Positions 8,201 to 19,613 of a DNA stretch of 20,471 nucleotides are shown one piece after another. The position numbers and the translations under genes were made by a program. Each line of letters opens with the position of its first letter. The stretch's first letter is position 1. The stretch comes from Monoraphidium neglectum (lineage: Eukaryota; Chlorophyta; Chlorophyceae; Sphaeropleales; Selenastraceae), in assembly GCF_000611645.1 (NCBI RefSeq), contig NW_014012905.1, positions 1,093 to 21,563 on the forward strand, read 5' to 3'. A model generated the notes under the pieces. The model searched no databases. It was not told the DNA's origin and saw only the letters and a list, made by a program, of their open reading frames with translations.

Positions 8201-9869
8201 CGCCGCTCGCCAGGTCGCGCCACACAAAGGGCGTGCGCTTGGGCACCCCGGGCGGCGCTGAGAAGCCGTTGACGCCGCCAGTGAGCGCCCTGACGCCGTG
8301 GGCGGCCATCACGGGGATCACGCCGCGGGTCATGCCGGGGACGTCGCGCTGGGGTGGCGCGCAGTGGGGGGGCGGGGGTGGGGGGCATCAGGGTGGAAGG
8401 TGAAGGGTGCATGCAGATTGGGTCAGGTCGCCGAGCAGGTGGGGCGTCGCAAAATAGACGCTGCCGCAGCACGCAGCGCGGCAACTTAAGTTGTTCTCGC
8501 ACGGGCTGGAACAGGTGGGCGGGCAAGATGGAGGGGGGGGGCCAGCGGGGGGTTGCGCGTAGGGTGCCTGGGCCAGCTGCCAGTCGATTCACAAAAGCGC
8601 CAGCTGCAAGTCGGCTCACCAGGCTGGCTATGGTCTTGGGCTTGAGGCCAAACCTCGCATCCAGCTCGTGTGTGAGTTCAAAAGAGAACCCCAGGGTATC
8701 AGAATCGTACATCTTGGCGGGGGCAAGCGGATGGTTACAGGAGGGGGACTCGTGGGTTTATGGAGGGTGAGGTGGCTGCGGCGGCAGCGGGGGTCACCGG
8801 GGCAGCTTGTTCGACGCGCAGGCACCGCCCTGCTGGAATTGTGTGCTGCCGCCTTTGCTTTCCAGCATCTTCATCAGACAGCACCTCGCCTTGGACACGG
8901 GCCGCCCCTGGCGCCCACTTGCGGCGCTGCTCCCACATTTGGCACCTGTCACCCGCCCTGCACGCGGAAGCCACCCTCTTCTCAAACAAATACACACGTG
9001 GGCTCATGCACACGTTCTGCCATTCTCACCTCATAATTTGGGTTGAAAGGCGCCGCATGCCAGTAGATTACGCCCTGCTTGATTGCATCAGACAGCTCCT
9101 GCTTGTCTTCGGCAGAGGGGCACGTCACACCCACGCGCGCGGGGCAGTCGAAGAACAGCGCGATCAGCCATGAATGGGTCAGGTAGCGGAAGCCGTCGCC
9201 ATCACCGTGGCGCTCGAACCAGCGAGCGAGCTGGATCTGTTTTGGGGAGCGAGGGGTGTTGAGGCGGGGAGCCGACGGCTTGAGGGCGGGATCTCGGCCA
9301 CAAGGGGCCATGGGTGGCCGTTCGGGGATTGCGCGGGGAGGCTGGAATGGGTGCCGCATGCAGGTAGACGACCCTCCCCGCATGCGCTTGCAAGATTGTA
9401 TGTGCCGCTGCTTTTTTGGCCGCCGGGGCTGCTGGGGCCTTGCGGAGGATGGCGCCGGAGAGGCTGCTTGGTGTGGCCGCGGCAGCGGGCGGCGGCCCTC
9501 GCGGCCCCCTCACCGCGCGGGGGTAGTGCGTGTACCAGTGCAGCTCGATCACGGCGTTGTCGAGGTCAGTGAAGCCGATGTCCTGTGATAGCGGAAATCA
9601 GCGGTCGCAGCATGGGGACACGCGTCATACATGAAGATAGTTGTGCCGCCCATGCTGTGTCGGGGACCCCGGGGCAAGGGCATCCCAAGACGCAAGCGAT
9701 CGCCGCCGGCAGCACCAGGTGCTAGAACAATCACCAGATGGCTGCTGAATATGAGGTGCACCGTCTTCTGCTGCTCCTGCGCGCTCGCGGCCGCACAGAT
9801 CACGGCGAGCGCCGCCAGCACGCAGAGCGACGTCGAGCCCCGCGATCTCATTCTGCTGCGCTCCAGCAT
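2075..9869 (-). CDS. Secreted DUF5054-type protein, GH38-like (about 22 exons, 840-870 aa)
   Basis: Exons, 5' to 3' on the minus strand: 9869-9735, 9582-9514, 9236-9030, 8712-8620, 8348-8174, 7925-7861, 7638-7443, 7117-6999, 6627-6570, 6378-6315, 6120-6033, 5769-5394, 5127-4916, 4686-4671, 4258-4203, 4000 (or 3970)-3934, 3881 (or 3846)-3816, 3621 (or 3599)-3515, 3300-3181, 2900-2787, 2553-2455, 2182-2075. All join in phase; exons 16-18 are uncertain. Exon 1 holds a signal peptide (CVLAALAVICAAASA) and VHLIFSSHL, which joins DIGFTDLD: a GH38-like H-x-D metal site near residues 44-46. Further landmarks are WRDDNGGPP, TGEIGDTW (about 313-320), AEHTWGG (about 370), LPEALWVRF and NNVWGTN near the end. 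Six N-glycosylation sequons (NAT, NYT, NES, NLS, NKT, NGS) fit a secreted or lumenal glycoprotein. The family's substrate is unknown to me. A 125-codon exon carries a Gly-rich linker. The upstream ATG at 9869 is chosen; ATG 9851 is also possible. Confidence 0.75.
2423..2436 (+). repeat. C14 homopolymer in intron 21 of the DUF5054 gene
   Basis: An uninterrupted run of 14 C lies between exons 21 and 22. In the transcript it is a G run close to the 5' splice site of intron 21 at 2454. Its length may vary between strains or be a sequencing uncertainty. Confidence 0.85.
2655..2735 (+). repeat. CA/CG dinucleotide microsatellite in intron 20
   Basis: Alternating purine-pyrimidine tract, mostly CA with an inner CG block (2702-2715). 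It lies about 50 bases from the donor of exon 20, inside intron 20 of the minus-strand DUF5054 gene, so the transcript carries UG repeats here. Confidence 0.95.
2920..2990 (+). repeat. TG microsatellite in intron 19, next to the exon 20 acceptor
   Basis: Alternating TG tract with a few ATG interruptions. It starts about 20 bases from the acceptor of exon 20 (2900). In the transcript it reads as a CA array where a polypyrimidine tract would be expected. Confidence 0.95.
3600..3815 (+). other. G-rich, purine-biased tract within intron 17 of the DUF5054 gene
   Basis: The plus strand has many G runs of three to nine (for example 3659-3680 and 3716-3731), so quadruplex folding of the non-template side is possible. 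In the transcript the tract is C-rich and forms a long pyrimidine stretch ahead of exon 18. The exact start of exon 18 (3599 or 3621) is not settled. Confidence 0.5.
5131..5262 (+). repeat. TG/CG microsatellite in intron 12, next to the exon 13 acceptor
   Basis: About 130 bases of mostly alternating TG, including a CG block of nearly 18 bases (5222-5240) and a locally repeated TGTTGTGTTGTGCTTGTG unit (near 5153 and 5180). It begins three bases from the acceptor of exon 13 (5127), so the transcript has a CA/CG array in place of a polypyrimidine tract. The alternating pattern can adopt Z-DNA. Confidence 0.95.
6765..6924 (+). repeat. Tandem duplication, two 80-bp copies, in intron 8
   Basis: Copy 1 is 6765-6844 and copy 2 is 6845-6924. 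They differ at two positions by eye (CTTTTGTG against ATTTTGTA), so the duplication is recent. The unit carries no recognisable coding or RNA feature, and lies wholly within intron 8 of the minus-strand DUF5054 gene. Confidence 0.93.
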
Positions 9870-10245
9870 GCCTGTGTGAACAATCAAAATACCAAATGCA
9901 TGAGGGTATGGCTTCCCAATCTGCTGGCGTGTTATCTGCTTTGCGGTGACCTGGCTCTTTGAGCGCCTTGGCTTCCAGCGGAGCTCGTGCAGGGCTTGCA
10001 TCCGACCGAGGGACGTCGCTCAAGCCAGAAGCTTTGATATCATTGCCTGATTCGCACGTGATCGCACATCAAAAGAGGGTACTTTCGAGCTGGCTGGCTC
10101 CGCGGCCCATCTGCACGGCCGTGCGCAGTCCCACAGCCCCTCCCGCCACGGAAGTGCTGGCCTCACGTACGGTACCTCAGCAAGCGCACGGCCCCTCGAG
10201 AGCGGCACCTTCGGGACAGCGGCGCGCATCTCATCCCGCTGCGCC
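9870..10245. promoter_or_regulatory. Shared divergent promoter region (376 bp)
   Basis: The DUF5054 gene starts leftward at 9869 and the small two-exon gene starts rightward at 10246. The interval must hold both 5' UTRs and promoters. No TATA-like or other defined element could be assigned, and no conserved reading frame was seen. Confidence 0.5.
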
Positions 10246-10747
10246 ATGAGCACCCCCTTCACCAAGCAGGCCGTGGCGGCAGCCTCAAAGCCGCCTCAGG
10301 TGCAGCCAGAGCTGCATCCTGCTGCAGAGACTGACATTTACAGGTGCATGGCGTGGCGTGGCACGATGGGCGGGGGCGGGACGGTACGTGGGCGGGGTGG
10401 GCAGCCCGCTGTAAAGCAGTCCAAGGCCGGAAGCTGCGCGCCCTGGTGCACAGCCCGGGTCGCACGCGCGATTGCAGCTCAATCAGCACCAGCACAACAT
10501 TGGAATTTCAAGAGTTACTTGTTTGAGGACGTGCCACCCCACCACCTGCACACGTGCGCCCCTTACATATTGGACGCGATTCAACAGGACCTTCTCCCCA
10601 AGTGAGATCGCCTATTGGGACTTCACCAAACCGGAGCCCGGCGAGGGGGGCGCCGCCGGCCAAGGGCTCGCACCAAAAAAGAGTTCGGGGGGCCTGTTTT
10701 CCAAGCTCGGCAGCCTCTTTGGCACCTCAGGCGGCCCCTCAAAGTGA
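10246..10747 (+). CDS. Small protein of unknown function (85 aa, 2 exons)
   Basis: Exon 1 is 10246-10343 and exon 2 is 10588-10747. The GT-AG intron (244 nt) splits an Arg codon (AG|G), giving 258 nt. The product starts MSTPFTKQAVAAASKPP, passes through ELHPAAETDIYR and then TFSPSEIAYWDFTKPEPGEG, and ends in a Gly/Ser/Lys-rich tail containing GGLFSKLGSLFG, which could form a short amphipathic helix. No signal peptide or membrane segment is seen. The acidic-aromatic core spanning the intron looks like a conserved motif, which is the main support for the join. I do not recognise the family. The gene is divergent from the DUF5054 gene and may share its promoter. Confidence 0.58.
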
Positions 10748-12043
10748 GAGGGCAAGCGACGCCCCCACACGAGGCCTGTCGCCCCAGGCGAAAGCAAACC
10801 GGTTGCCCTGCACCCCGCGGAGGGTGCTCGGCGGCTGTGCATGGCGGCGGCATGCGGCGATCGAGGGGCGGAGCTGCGTCGCCTTCGAGACACCGCCGCA
10901 GCGGTGCGTCGTTTTCTTGCCTACGCTGCAGGCAAAAGCGCAGCAGCCATTGTCATCTTGCGCGGTGCCCGGTACCATGAGATTGAGCTGAATCATCCTG
11001 CGGTTTTGCGTCTGCGTCACCAGTCACCATGTCACACCTCTCAGGCCCATAACGTCCCCAAGTGCCAATACCCATGGTTCTGAGGCGCATTTTGGGAGCG
11101 CGCCCGCACCAGCGCAGATCCACGCTTGTACACCAACCAGTCCCCCGACGACACCTCGCTTGCATGGCGTCGCGTCCCTCTTGCAACAGTCGACGGGCCT
11201 TTGTTGCCCTTGAGCTCGGTGGCTGATATGCGATACGCCGCCGCACCGCCCAGTTGATGCTGTACAACTATGCGCGAATGTGGCTTGTCTGCCTTTTTTC
11301 CTCTTTCCCCCTGCCGTGCTGGGGTCTATGTGTGGCAGCCGAAGAGACACCACCCCCACTGCCCACTCGTACAAACTTTCCCGACGAGCGCGACCTGGGC
11401 GCCATCAGCCCCTGCGCACGCTACATCAGTCTCGCCGCCAACTCCTGCTGCACGTGTGTGCGTTTTCCTGCGACCCTGCACCCAGCACCGTCTGGCTGAG
11501 AGATGGCGCACTGACCGTGTATGCCTTTCCCAAACGTTTAGCTTGTAAGTGGAGCCTAACCCAGCGCGCATTGTAGGCGTTCAGAGGCTCAGTAACAGTT
11601 GGGGCCGGCGGCGCTCGCTTGTCACGGAAGGTGATTGCAACAACAAACCCTCCACAAACGAGCCAGCCCCACTTGCTACTCGCTCTGTTCACTGCAGTTT
11701 GAGAACCTGTTGATAATTCCTTCAGCATGCCTGAGTTTTCATACCAACGTGGCTCCAGTCGGCGTGGCAAATCCCTCAGCCGATGTCCATCGCACCCGCT
11801 GCGCACTTGTGAGTCCCCGGGGGTTGTGTTGCCCTTTGGACTGCCACCGGGAGCTCTCCCCCCAGCCCAAGGTACTATGTGGTTCTGTAACAGTCCGCTA
11901 AATCCACATCATACATCGCAGAGCCAATCAGCCCGCCTGCCGCTCGAGCGCAGGCTGTGACTTGTAGTGATCTTGCGTACTCTATCTATTGCGGTACAAT
12001 CACATCTGGGACAGTTCTGTTGAAATCTACAGCATCCGTCACA
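10748..12043. other. Intergenic: 3' UTR of the small gene and promoter of threonine synthase
   Basis: About 1.3 kb with several short open frames on both strands, none with recognisable protein features. Plus-strand TGTAA motifs occur at 11544-11548 and 11886-11890; either could end the upstream transcript, though the implied 3' UTR would be 800 bases or more. A further small gene cannot be excluded. Confidence 0.35.
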
Positions 12044-14436
<2,393 letters not shown>

Positions 14437-15270
14437 TCTTATTCGATCTGATGCAATCTGATGCCGTGTGATCCGGGAGGTCGGGAGGGCGGGTTGGTGG
14501 GCGACGGCGGCGGGCACGGGCTGCGGCCGCCACAGCTGGCGGCGGCGAGCCGCGGGCGCTGCGCGGCGAGACCGCACCGACGCCTTCTGCACAAGGGGCG
14601 GGCGGGGGCACTGAGGGAAGAATTGGCGGCCGCCGGGAGGCGGAGGCCGGGCGGGGCGCCTCGCCCGGCGGAGGGCCGCTTTGTATAGCTGCGTTGGCAC
14701 GGGCGGCGCGGCGGGCCGCCCCGCGCCGAATCTGAGCGTTTCTGCTGGCGCGGCCTCGTGGGTTGGTTTCACTCGGGACTGTGGGCTCCAGCCAGGCACG
14801 CCGCGCGCGCGCATAGCGCGAGCTCGGGGCCTCTGGTGTGCCGCACTGGCCTCAAAAGCATGCATTCTCCCCGTGCATGTCCATTTTTGCAACATCGTAA
14901 GATGAGTCATGTGGTTTACCAATTTCTGATGACTGGCGCCGCGCACGCCTTGGTGCCAGGCCGCTGGGACACGCCGTGTGGCTTTCTGTTGTAATGACTA
15001 CCGACATTGTTTCGTTGGTGGGCAGTGACCCATGACTGAGCCGATGAGAACAAACCGAAAGCTTGGGCTTGGCGCTAAGAACAAAGCCTTGCTGGTTTGC
15101 ACCGAGAATTAGAAGAAGGTGTGAATTCCATCCTGCCTGTTGTGTTGAACCAGACAATACATGCACACAAACGCGGGCGCTGCTAGCAAAAGCACACAAG
15201 ACAGTCAAAGCGCACAGCCGCCGCAGCCCCGAACAGAATGACCGGCATGCAGCAGGGGCCAATCAGCAGC
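14437..15270. other. Convergent intergenic region between threonine synthase and the QRICH2-like gene
   Basis: Both flanking genes end here. It begins with short repeats of the form GATCTGAT (14432-14462) and is very GC-rich to about 14810, then becomes more balanced. No conserved coding segment was seen. I found no minus-strand TGTAA for the QRICH2-like gene in this interval. Confidence 0.4.
14990..14994 (+). terminator. Candidate poly(A) signal (TGTAA) of threonine synthase
   Basis: First convincing TGTAA on the plus strand past the stop, 554 bases downstream. This is within the usual 3' UTR range of green algae, but only position supports it. Confidence 0.4.
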
Positions 15271-18200
15271 TCATCCCTCCCGCGTGGGGCGCATCGACGC
15301 AGCGGGCGTGCGGCCCTTGGAGATGTGCGGCAGCGCGCCGCCCCCACCGCCGAGGCTGCCGTCGTCCGCACCCCTGGCGCCGCCGCCCTGGCCGCCCCGC
15401 CAGCCGCCTGGCGGGAGGTGCGGCCCCACGAGGCCGCCGGGCAGCTCGGCAGCCGGCGCCCCGCGCCCGTCTGGGAACCACGCCTGCGGCCCGCGCCCGT
15501 CGGCGCCCGCCGCCGCCGCTACCGCCACGCCGTCCGTGCGCCGCCTCGCCGCCGCCGGGCTGGCGCCTCCGCGGCCGTCGTCTTCAGCGGCGCCAGGCCC
15601 AGACTGCCCATCCCAGGCCGCAGGCGGGGCCGCCGCGGGCATCAGGCCGGTCGGCACCCAGGGGCCGGCCCTCTCCGCCAGCGCAGCGAGAGGGCGGTCG
15701 CAAGCCATACAACGGTACCCCATCACCGCCGGCCGCGACGACAGCATGGCATGATCGCCGTCAGCAGCCAGCAAGGACGGCGACTGTGGCTGCTGCTGCG
15801 CCATGCCCCGGCCACCGCCGCTGCTGGCGCCGCCGACGCCGCCGACGCCGCCGCCGACGCCGCCCTGCACCTGCAGCTGCAGCTGGATCTGCTTGACCTG
15901 GCCCCCCAGCTTCCGCACGCGGCCCTCCAGATCCCGCAGGGCGCCGGCGGTTGCGGGAAGCTGGTCCCCGGCAGAGGCGGCGCCGCCGCCCCCGCCGCCG
16001 GGCGAGCGCACGCTGCCGGCCAGCAGGGCGCCGCCGCTGGCAGCGCCGCCAACGGTGGCGCCAGCGCCCATCCCGAGCTGCGCCTCGGCGGCCGCCAGAC
16101 GTTGGGCCTGGCAGTGAGACAATTCCAGCATGCGGCAGCGTGTGAACGGTGGCTTTCGTTGTTGTCAGGACGTAGCTTGTGAGAGGGATGGCTGCTGCCG
16201 CAGCCGCTCGTATGCGCAAACGGCGGTGCAAAGGGGTTGGGCTAGGGTCCACGATTGCCTGTGCTGCGCAGGGCAGGGCCAACACATATTCTCCGCAGCC
16301 GTTGCGGCGGGCATCCACGGTCAGCACCCCCAAAATAACAGGGGAGGCACCCTGGGGCCGCAGGCGCACCATTTTGTGAAGCACCATCGGGTCAAACGCG
16401 TCCATCTTCCGGCCCACGCGTCCGCCCTTCACAAGCGCCTCCAGCCGCCCCAGCCCCGCCCCCGCCGCCGCCCCAGCGGCCTCCCCGTCCTGGCCCACGC
16501 CCGCGGTGCCGCAGACCGGACCGTGGCCGGCCCTGCCGCGGCCGCCGCCGCCGACGCATGGGCGCGGGCTGGCCGGGTCCTCGCCCGCCGCCAGCACTGC
16601 GACAACCGCCGCAACCGCGTCGAGGGCCGCCTCCAGTCGCTCGACGCGCCCCAGTGCACCACCCGCTCCACCGCCTTCCCCGCAGACAACGTCCAACGAG
16701 CCGCCGCCTGCCTCGCCGCCCGTGAGCCGGCCCCCCAAGCCACCTGGGGGTGACCCTGCCCGAACTGCGAGCAGCTCCCGCTCCAGCCGCCCACAGCGGC
16801 GCTCCAAACGGCCGGCCAGCGCATCAACATCGCCCCTCAACACCCGCAGGGCGCCGCCGCCGTCCCACGCCGGGGCCGGCGCCGGCGCCGGCGTGGCGCC
16901 CGCGGCCGCCCAGGACCGCGGCCGCCCGGCGGGCGGCTGCGGGGCGGCTGCGCCGTCAGGCGCAACCGCGTCGTCGTCGGCCATGGTGGCAGGTGCGCCT
17001 GGTGCCGACGCCACAGGTGACAGCAGGGCACCATCGGCCTCCAAGGCTCCCACACGCAGCCGCAGGGCCTCGAGCGATGCATGCAGCAGGCGCAGCTCGC
17101 CCGCCGCGCCGTCGCCACAGCAGCCGCCGGTCGCGCTGTCGCATCCGCCTGAGCCTCCGACCACACGCGTCGTGAACGACAGCGAGCCGCTGCGCTGCAA
17201 CCCCTCCCCTCCCTCCTCTGCGCCGCCGCTGCCGCCAGGCCCACCCACGCCGTCTGCCTGCGTGGCGAGCGCCTCCAGCGCCTCAACCCTGAGCACCAGC
17301 AGCTGCAAAGCCCCATCCGCCATCGCCGGCCGCCCGGCTTCCGGCCGCGCCCCGTCGCCGCCCCACGCTGCAGCGGGGCTCGCGCGGCCGTCGCTCTCGC
17401 ACGGCCCGCACGCCGGGGCCGCGGCAGCGGCGACGCCAGCCACCGCGCTGCTGCCGTCCAAGGCACTTTTGGTGACGCCCGGCCCGCGCGGCAGCCGGGC
17501 AGCCGCGAGCTCGCCCATGCGCGACTTGAGCTCTGCGCCCTCGCTGCCCAGGCGGCGCACCTCTGCCCGCGCCGCATCGAGGTCGCCCCTCAGCGCGGCG
17601 AGCTCGCGCTCCGTCCGCGCTGCCGGCTGCGCCGCCAGCGAGGCGAGCAGCGCGGGCACACCTGCTGCTGCTGCGGCGGCGGCGGCGGCGTCGGCGGCGC
17701 CTGGCGGGCTGCGGATGCCGTCTGGCATGTCGTCAGCTGGCGCGATTGGTTTGGTCGAGGTGACTACGAGGGTGGCGGCGCTCGCCTCCCCGATGGCCGT
17801 GTCTGATGGCGTGTGCTCCAGTCGCTGCTGCTCCAGTTGCTGCTGTTGCAGGTGCTGCTGCCGCTGCTGCTGCTGCTGCAGCACCAGCTGCTGCACCAAG
17901 GCAGCAAGGGCCTCGACATCGGCCCTGTCAGCCTTGCCCTCCAGCACCCTGCTCAGGCCCTGGGGTGCAGCCGCGGCCTCCGCCACAGCCGCTGCTGGCG
18001 TCTCAGCTGGCGGTGGCGTGCAGCTGGGGAGCGTGCTGGCGGCAGCGCCGATGATGGGCAGTGATGGCGAGGGTCCCTTGTCAGGCGCCCCGCTGATCGC
18101 CTCGCACGCGTGCGGGGCGGCAGCCTCGAGGGCAGCCATGCGGCCAGCCAGCGCCTGCGCAGCACGTCAGGTGGGGGCACATGCGTTGATCAAGACCCGG

Positions 18201-18386
18201 CAGCGGGCCATGATCATGCGCCTGAGTGTGTTTTTGCCGTCGCGGGATGTCCCCTCACCTCTAGTTGAGATCGGAGCGTGTCGTCGCCGCCTCGGTGAAA
18301 AGCGGTGCCCGTGGCGCCGGCGCTCCCGCCACTGCTGCCGAGGTTTGTGGCGTCCGAGTCCGCAGCATTACCCTGATGGGCACGCG

Positions 18387-18438
<52 letters not shown>

Positions 18439-18798
18439 GAGTCTCTCAAGGCGCGCCACCAGCGGCAAGGCCACTGGCGCGTCCACGCTGATCTGGACGC
18501 CATCGCCGCTGTGTCCGCCGATCGGCCCGTCTTTGCCTGCTGCCTTTGCCCCATTCCGCTCCTGCTCCTTGGCCGCAGATTGAAGCGCAAGCAGCTGTGC
18601 ATCTGCGGCGCGCTGCCGAGCTTCGAGCTCTGCATTAGCCGCAGCCAAGCGCTCTGTGCGCCCGGCCAGCAGCGCACCAGCCTCGCGCAGCTCGGCCAGA
18701 CTCAAGATAAGGCCGTTGATGCCACTCAAGTTCACATTGCGAACCACCTGCACACTCTCGACCTCAAGGAAGGGCAAGTCAACCTGCGGACCCGACAT
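15271..18798 (-). CDS. QRICH2/DUF4795-like coiled-coil protein, probably ciliary (1053 aa, 3 exons)
   Basis: Exons 18798-18259, 18154-16370 and 16107-15271 join in phase 0 across introns of 104 and 262 nt. The N-terminus (VDLPFLEVESVQVVRNVNLS) recalls the opening segment of DUF4795 proteins. Short heptad-rich stretches follow, such as ERLAAANAELEARQRAADAQ and KADRADVEALAALVQQLV, separated by Ala/Gly/Pro-rich linkers and Gln tracts. The segment MDAFDPMVLHKM joins AQRLAAAEAQLG across the second intron. Near residue 900 comes GYRCMACDRPL, a CxxC-DRP motif I associate with the DUF4795 domain of QRICH2, a sperm-flagellum protein in animals. The tail is Gly-rich and ends LPHISKGRTPAAS..REG. Location in the flagellum is inferred from the family, not shown. 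Composition is extreme, and the opposite strand is also open, so coding likelihood must be judged on these motifs. Confidence 0.7.
18388..18435 (+). repeat. (CTG)16 trinucleotide repeat coding Gln16
   Basis: Sixteen perfect CTG units on the plus strand read as CAG on the coding (minus) strand of exon 1 of the QRICH2-like gene, giving Q16 after ARLERLE. The repeat is pure, without CAA interruption, so its length is likely to vary. Confidence 0.97.
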
Positions 18799-19613
18799 GG
18801 CTTGCTAAAGGGTGCCTGATCAACTCATTGAAGTGCATTCAATCTACATATGGACCTGGGCTCTACGATCAGGGCCAATCTAATGACCTGAGCTGCTCGC
18901 AGATCCCAATCCCCCGCCAAGCATCACTGTCGGGGTGAATTCTTGAACATGGATGTCAAAATTATTTCCCGAAGTCGATTAGGGGCCCTCTGCACATGTC
19001 GGTGCAGCTGCCGCGCCGCCCGCTCCGGACAGCAGTCCATCCTGTGCGAGGCGCTTCTCGCCGTGTCGCCTGCATTTGTGGCCTTGAGGCGCCGGGCTGA
19101 GTGCACATCGGTGCGGAAGCTCTCACGCGCCTGCTTCCAGTCGCAACGTTGAGGAAACTCTAGCTAACAGTTCAGCGCCCAACGTGGGTGCGGGGCGGTG
19201 ACCGTTGTCGGGGATGCGGCAGCTCCTTTTCAAGCAGTCAAGTGGCGCTCGAGCAGCAGCGCGTTGGGCCACGCCCTCAGCATACATGTTACACAGCAGC
19301 AGCAACCTTGCTGCTCCCACTATGGCGCATCGAGATCAGGCGCGTGCCTCTGCTGCCGCCCTTGGCGCACGCGCGATCCCACCCCGCAATGGCAGGGGCG
19401 GGCCGCAGCGAGCGAAGCAAGTGTCTGACACTCACTCACGAGCCAGGCGCCCGCACGCCTTTGCTGCCGCTGCATCTAAAGCACAATCCCCTAAGAGGCT
19501 TTCAGACCCGGGCTGCACACTCTCAACAACACAAAAAATCCCAACTGCCGCGTTCAGAAAAAGCTGACGACATCCGAAACCACGACAGGGCGCAACCATC
19601 AACACCGCCGCCC
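18799..19613. other. Intergenic: promoter of the QRICH2-like gene and 3' UTR of the helical-repeat gene
   Basis: About 815 bases lie between two genes on the same (minus) strand. The right part should be the 3' UTR of the upstream gene, with a minus-strand TGTAA at 19289-19293. The left part should be the promoter and 5' UTR of the QRICH2-like gene. No conserved open frame was seen on either strand. Confidence 0.4.
19289..19293 (-). terminator. Candidate poly(A) signal (TGTAA) of the helical-repeat gene
   Basis: The plus strand reads TTACA, giving TGTAA on the minus strand 321 bases past the stop at 19614. Position and motif fit a green-algal poly(A) signal. Confidence 0.42.

Noticed and set aside
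10841..11083. 80-codon plus-strand open frame downstream of the small gene
   Set aside because: It has an ATG and Ala/Arg-rich start but no recognisable conserved core or splice partner. It is more likely part of the 3' UTR.
11426..11806. 126-codon minus-strand open frame with a hydrophobic stretch
   Set aside because: The single short hydrophobic run is not supported by flanking conserved sequence or plausible splice joins.
15238..16182. 314-codon plus-strand open frame
   Set aside because: It is antisense to exon 3 of the QRICH2-like gene and is Arg/Ala/Pro-rich with no motif.
16506..18491. 661-codon open frame on the plus strand
   Set aside because: It is antisense to exon 2 of the QRICH2-like gene. 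Its product is Ser/Ala/Pro/Arg low-complexity without heptads or motifs, as expected for the complement of GC-rich coding sequence.
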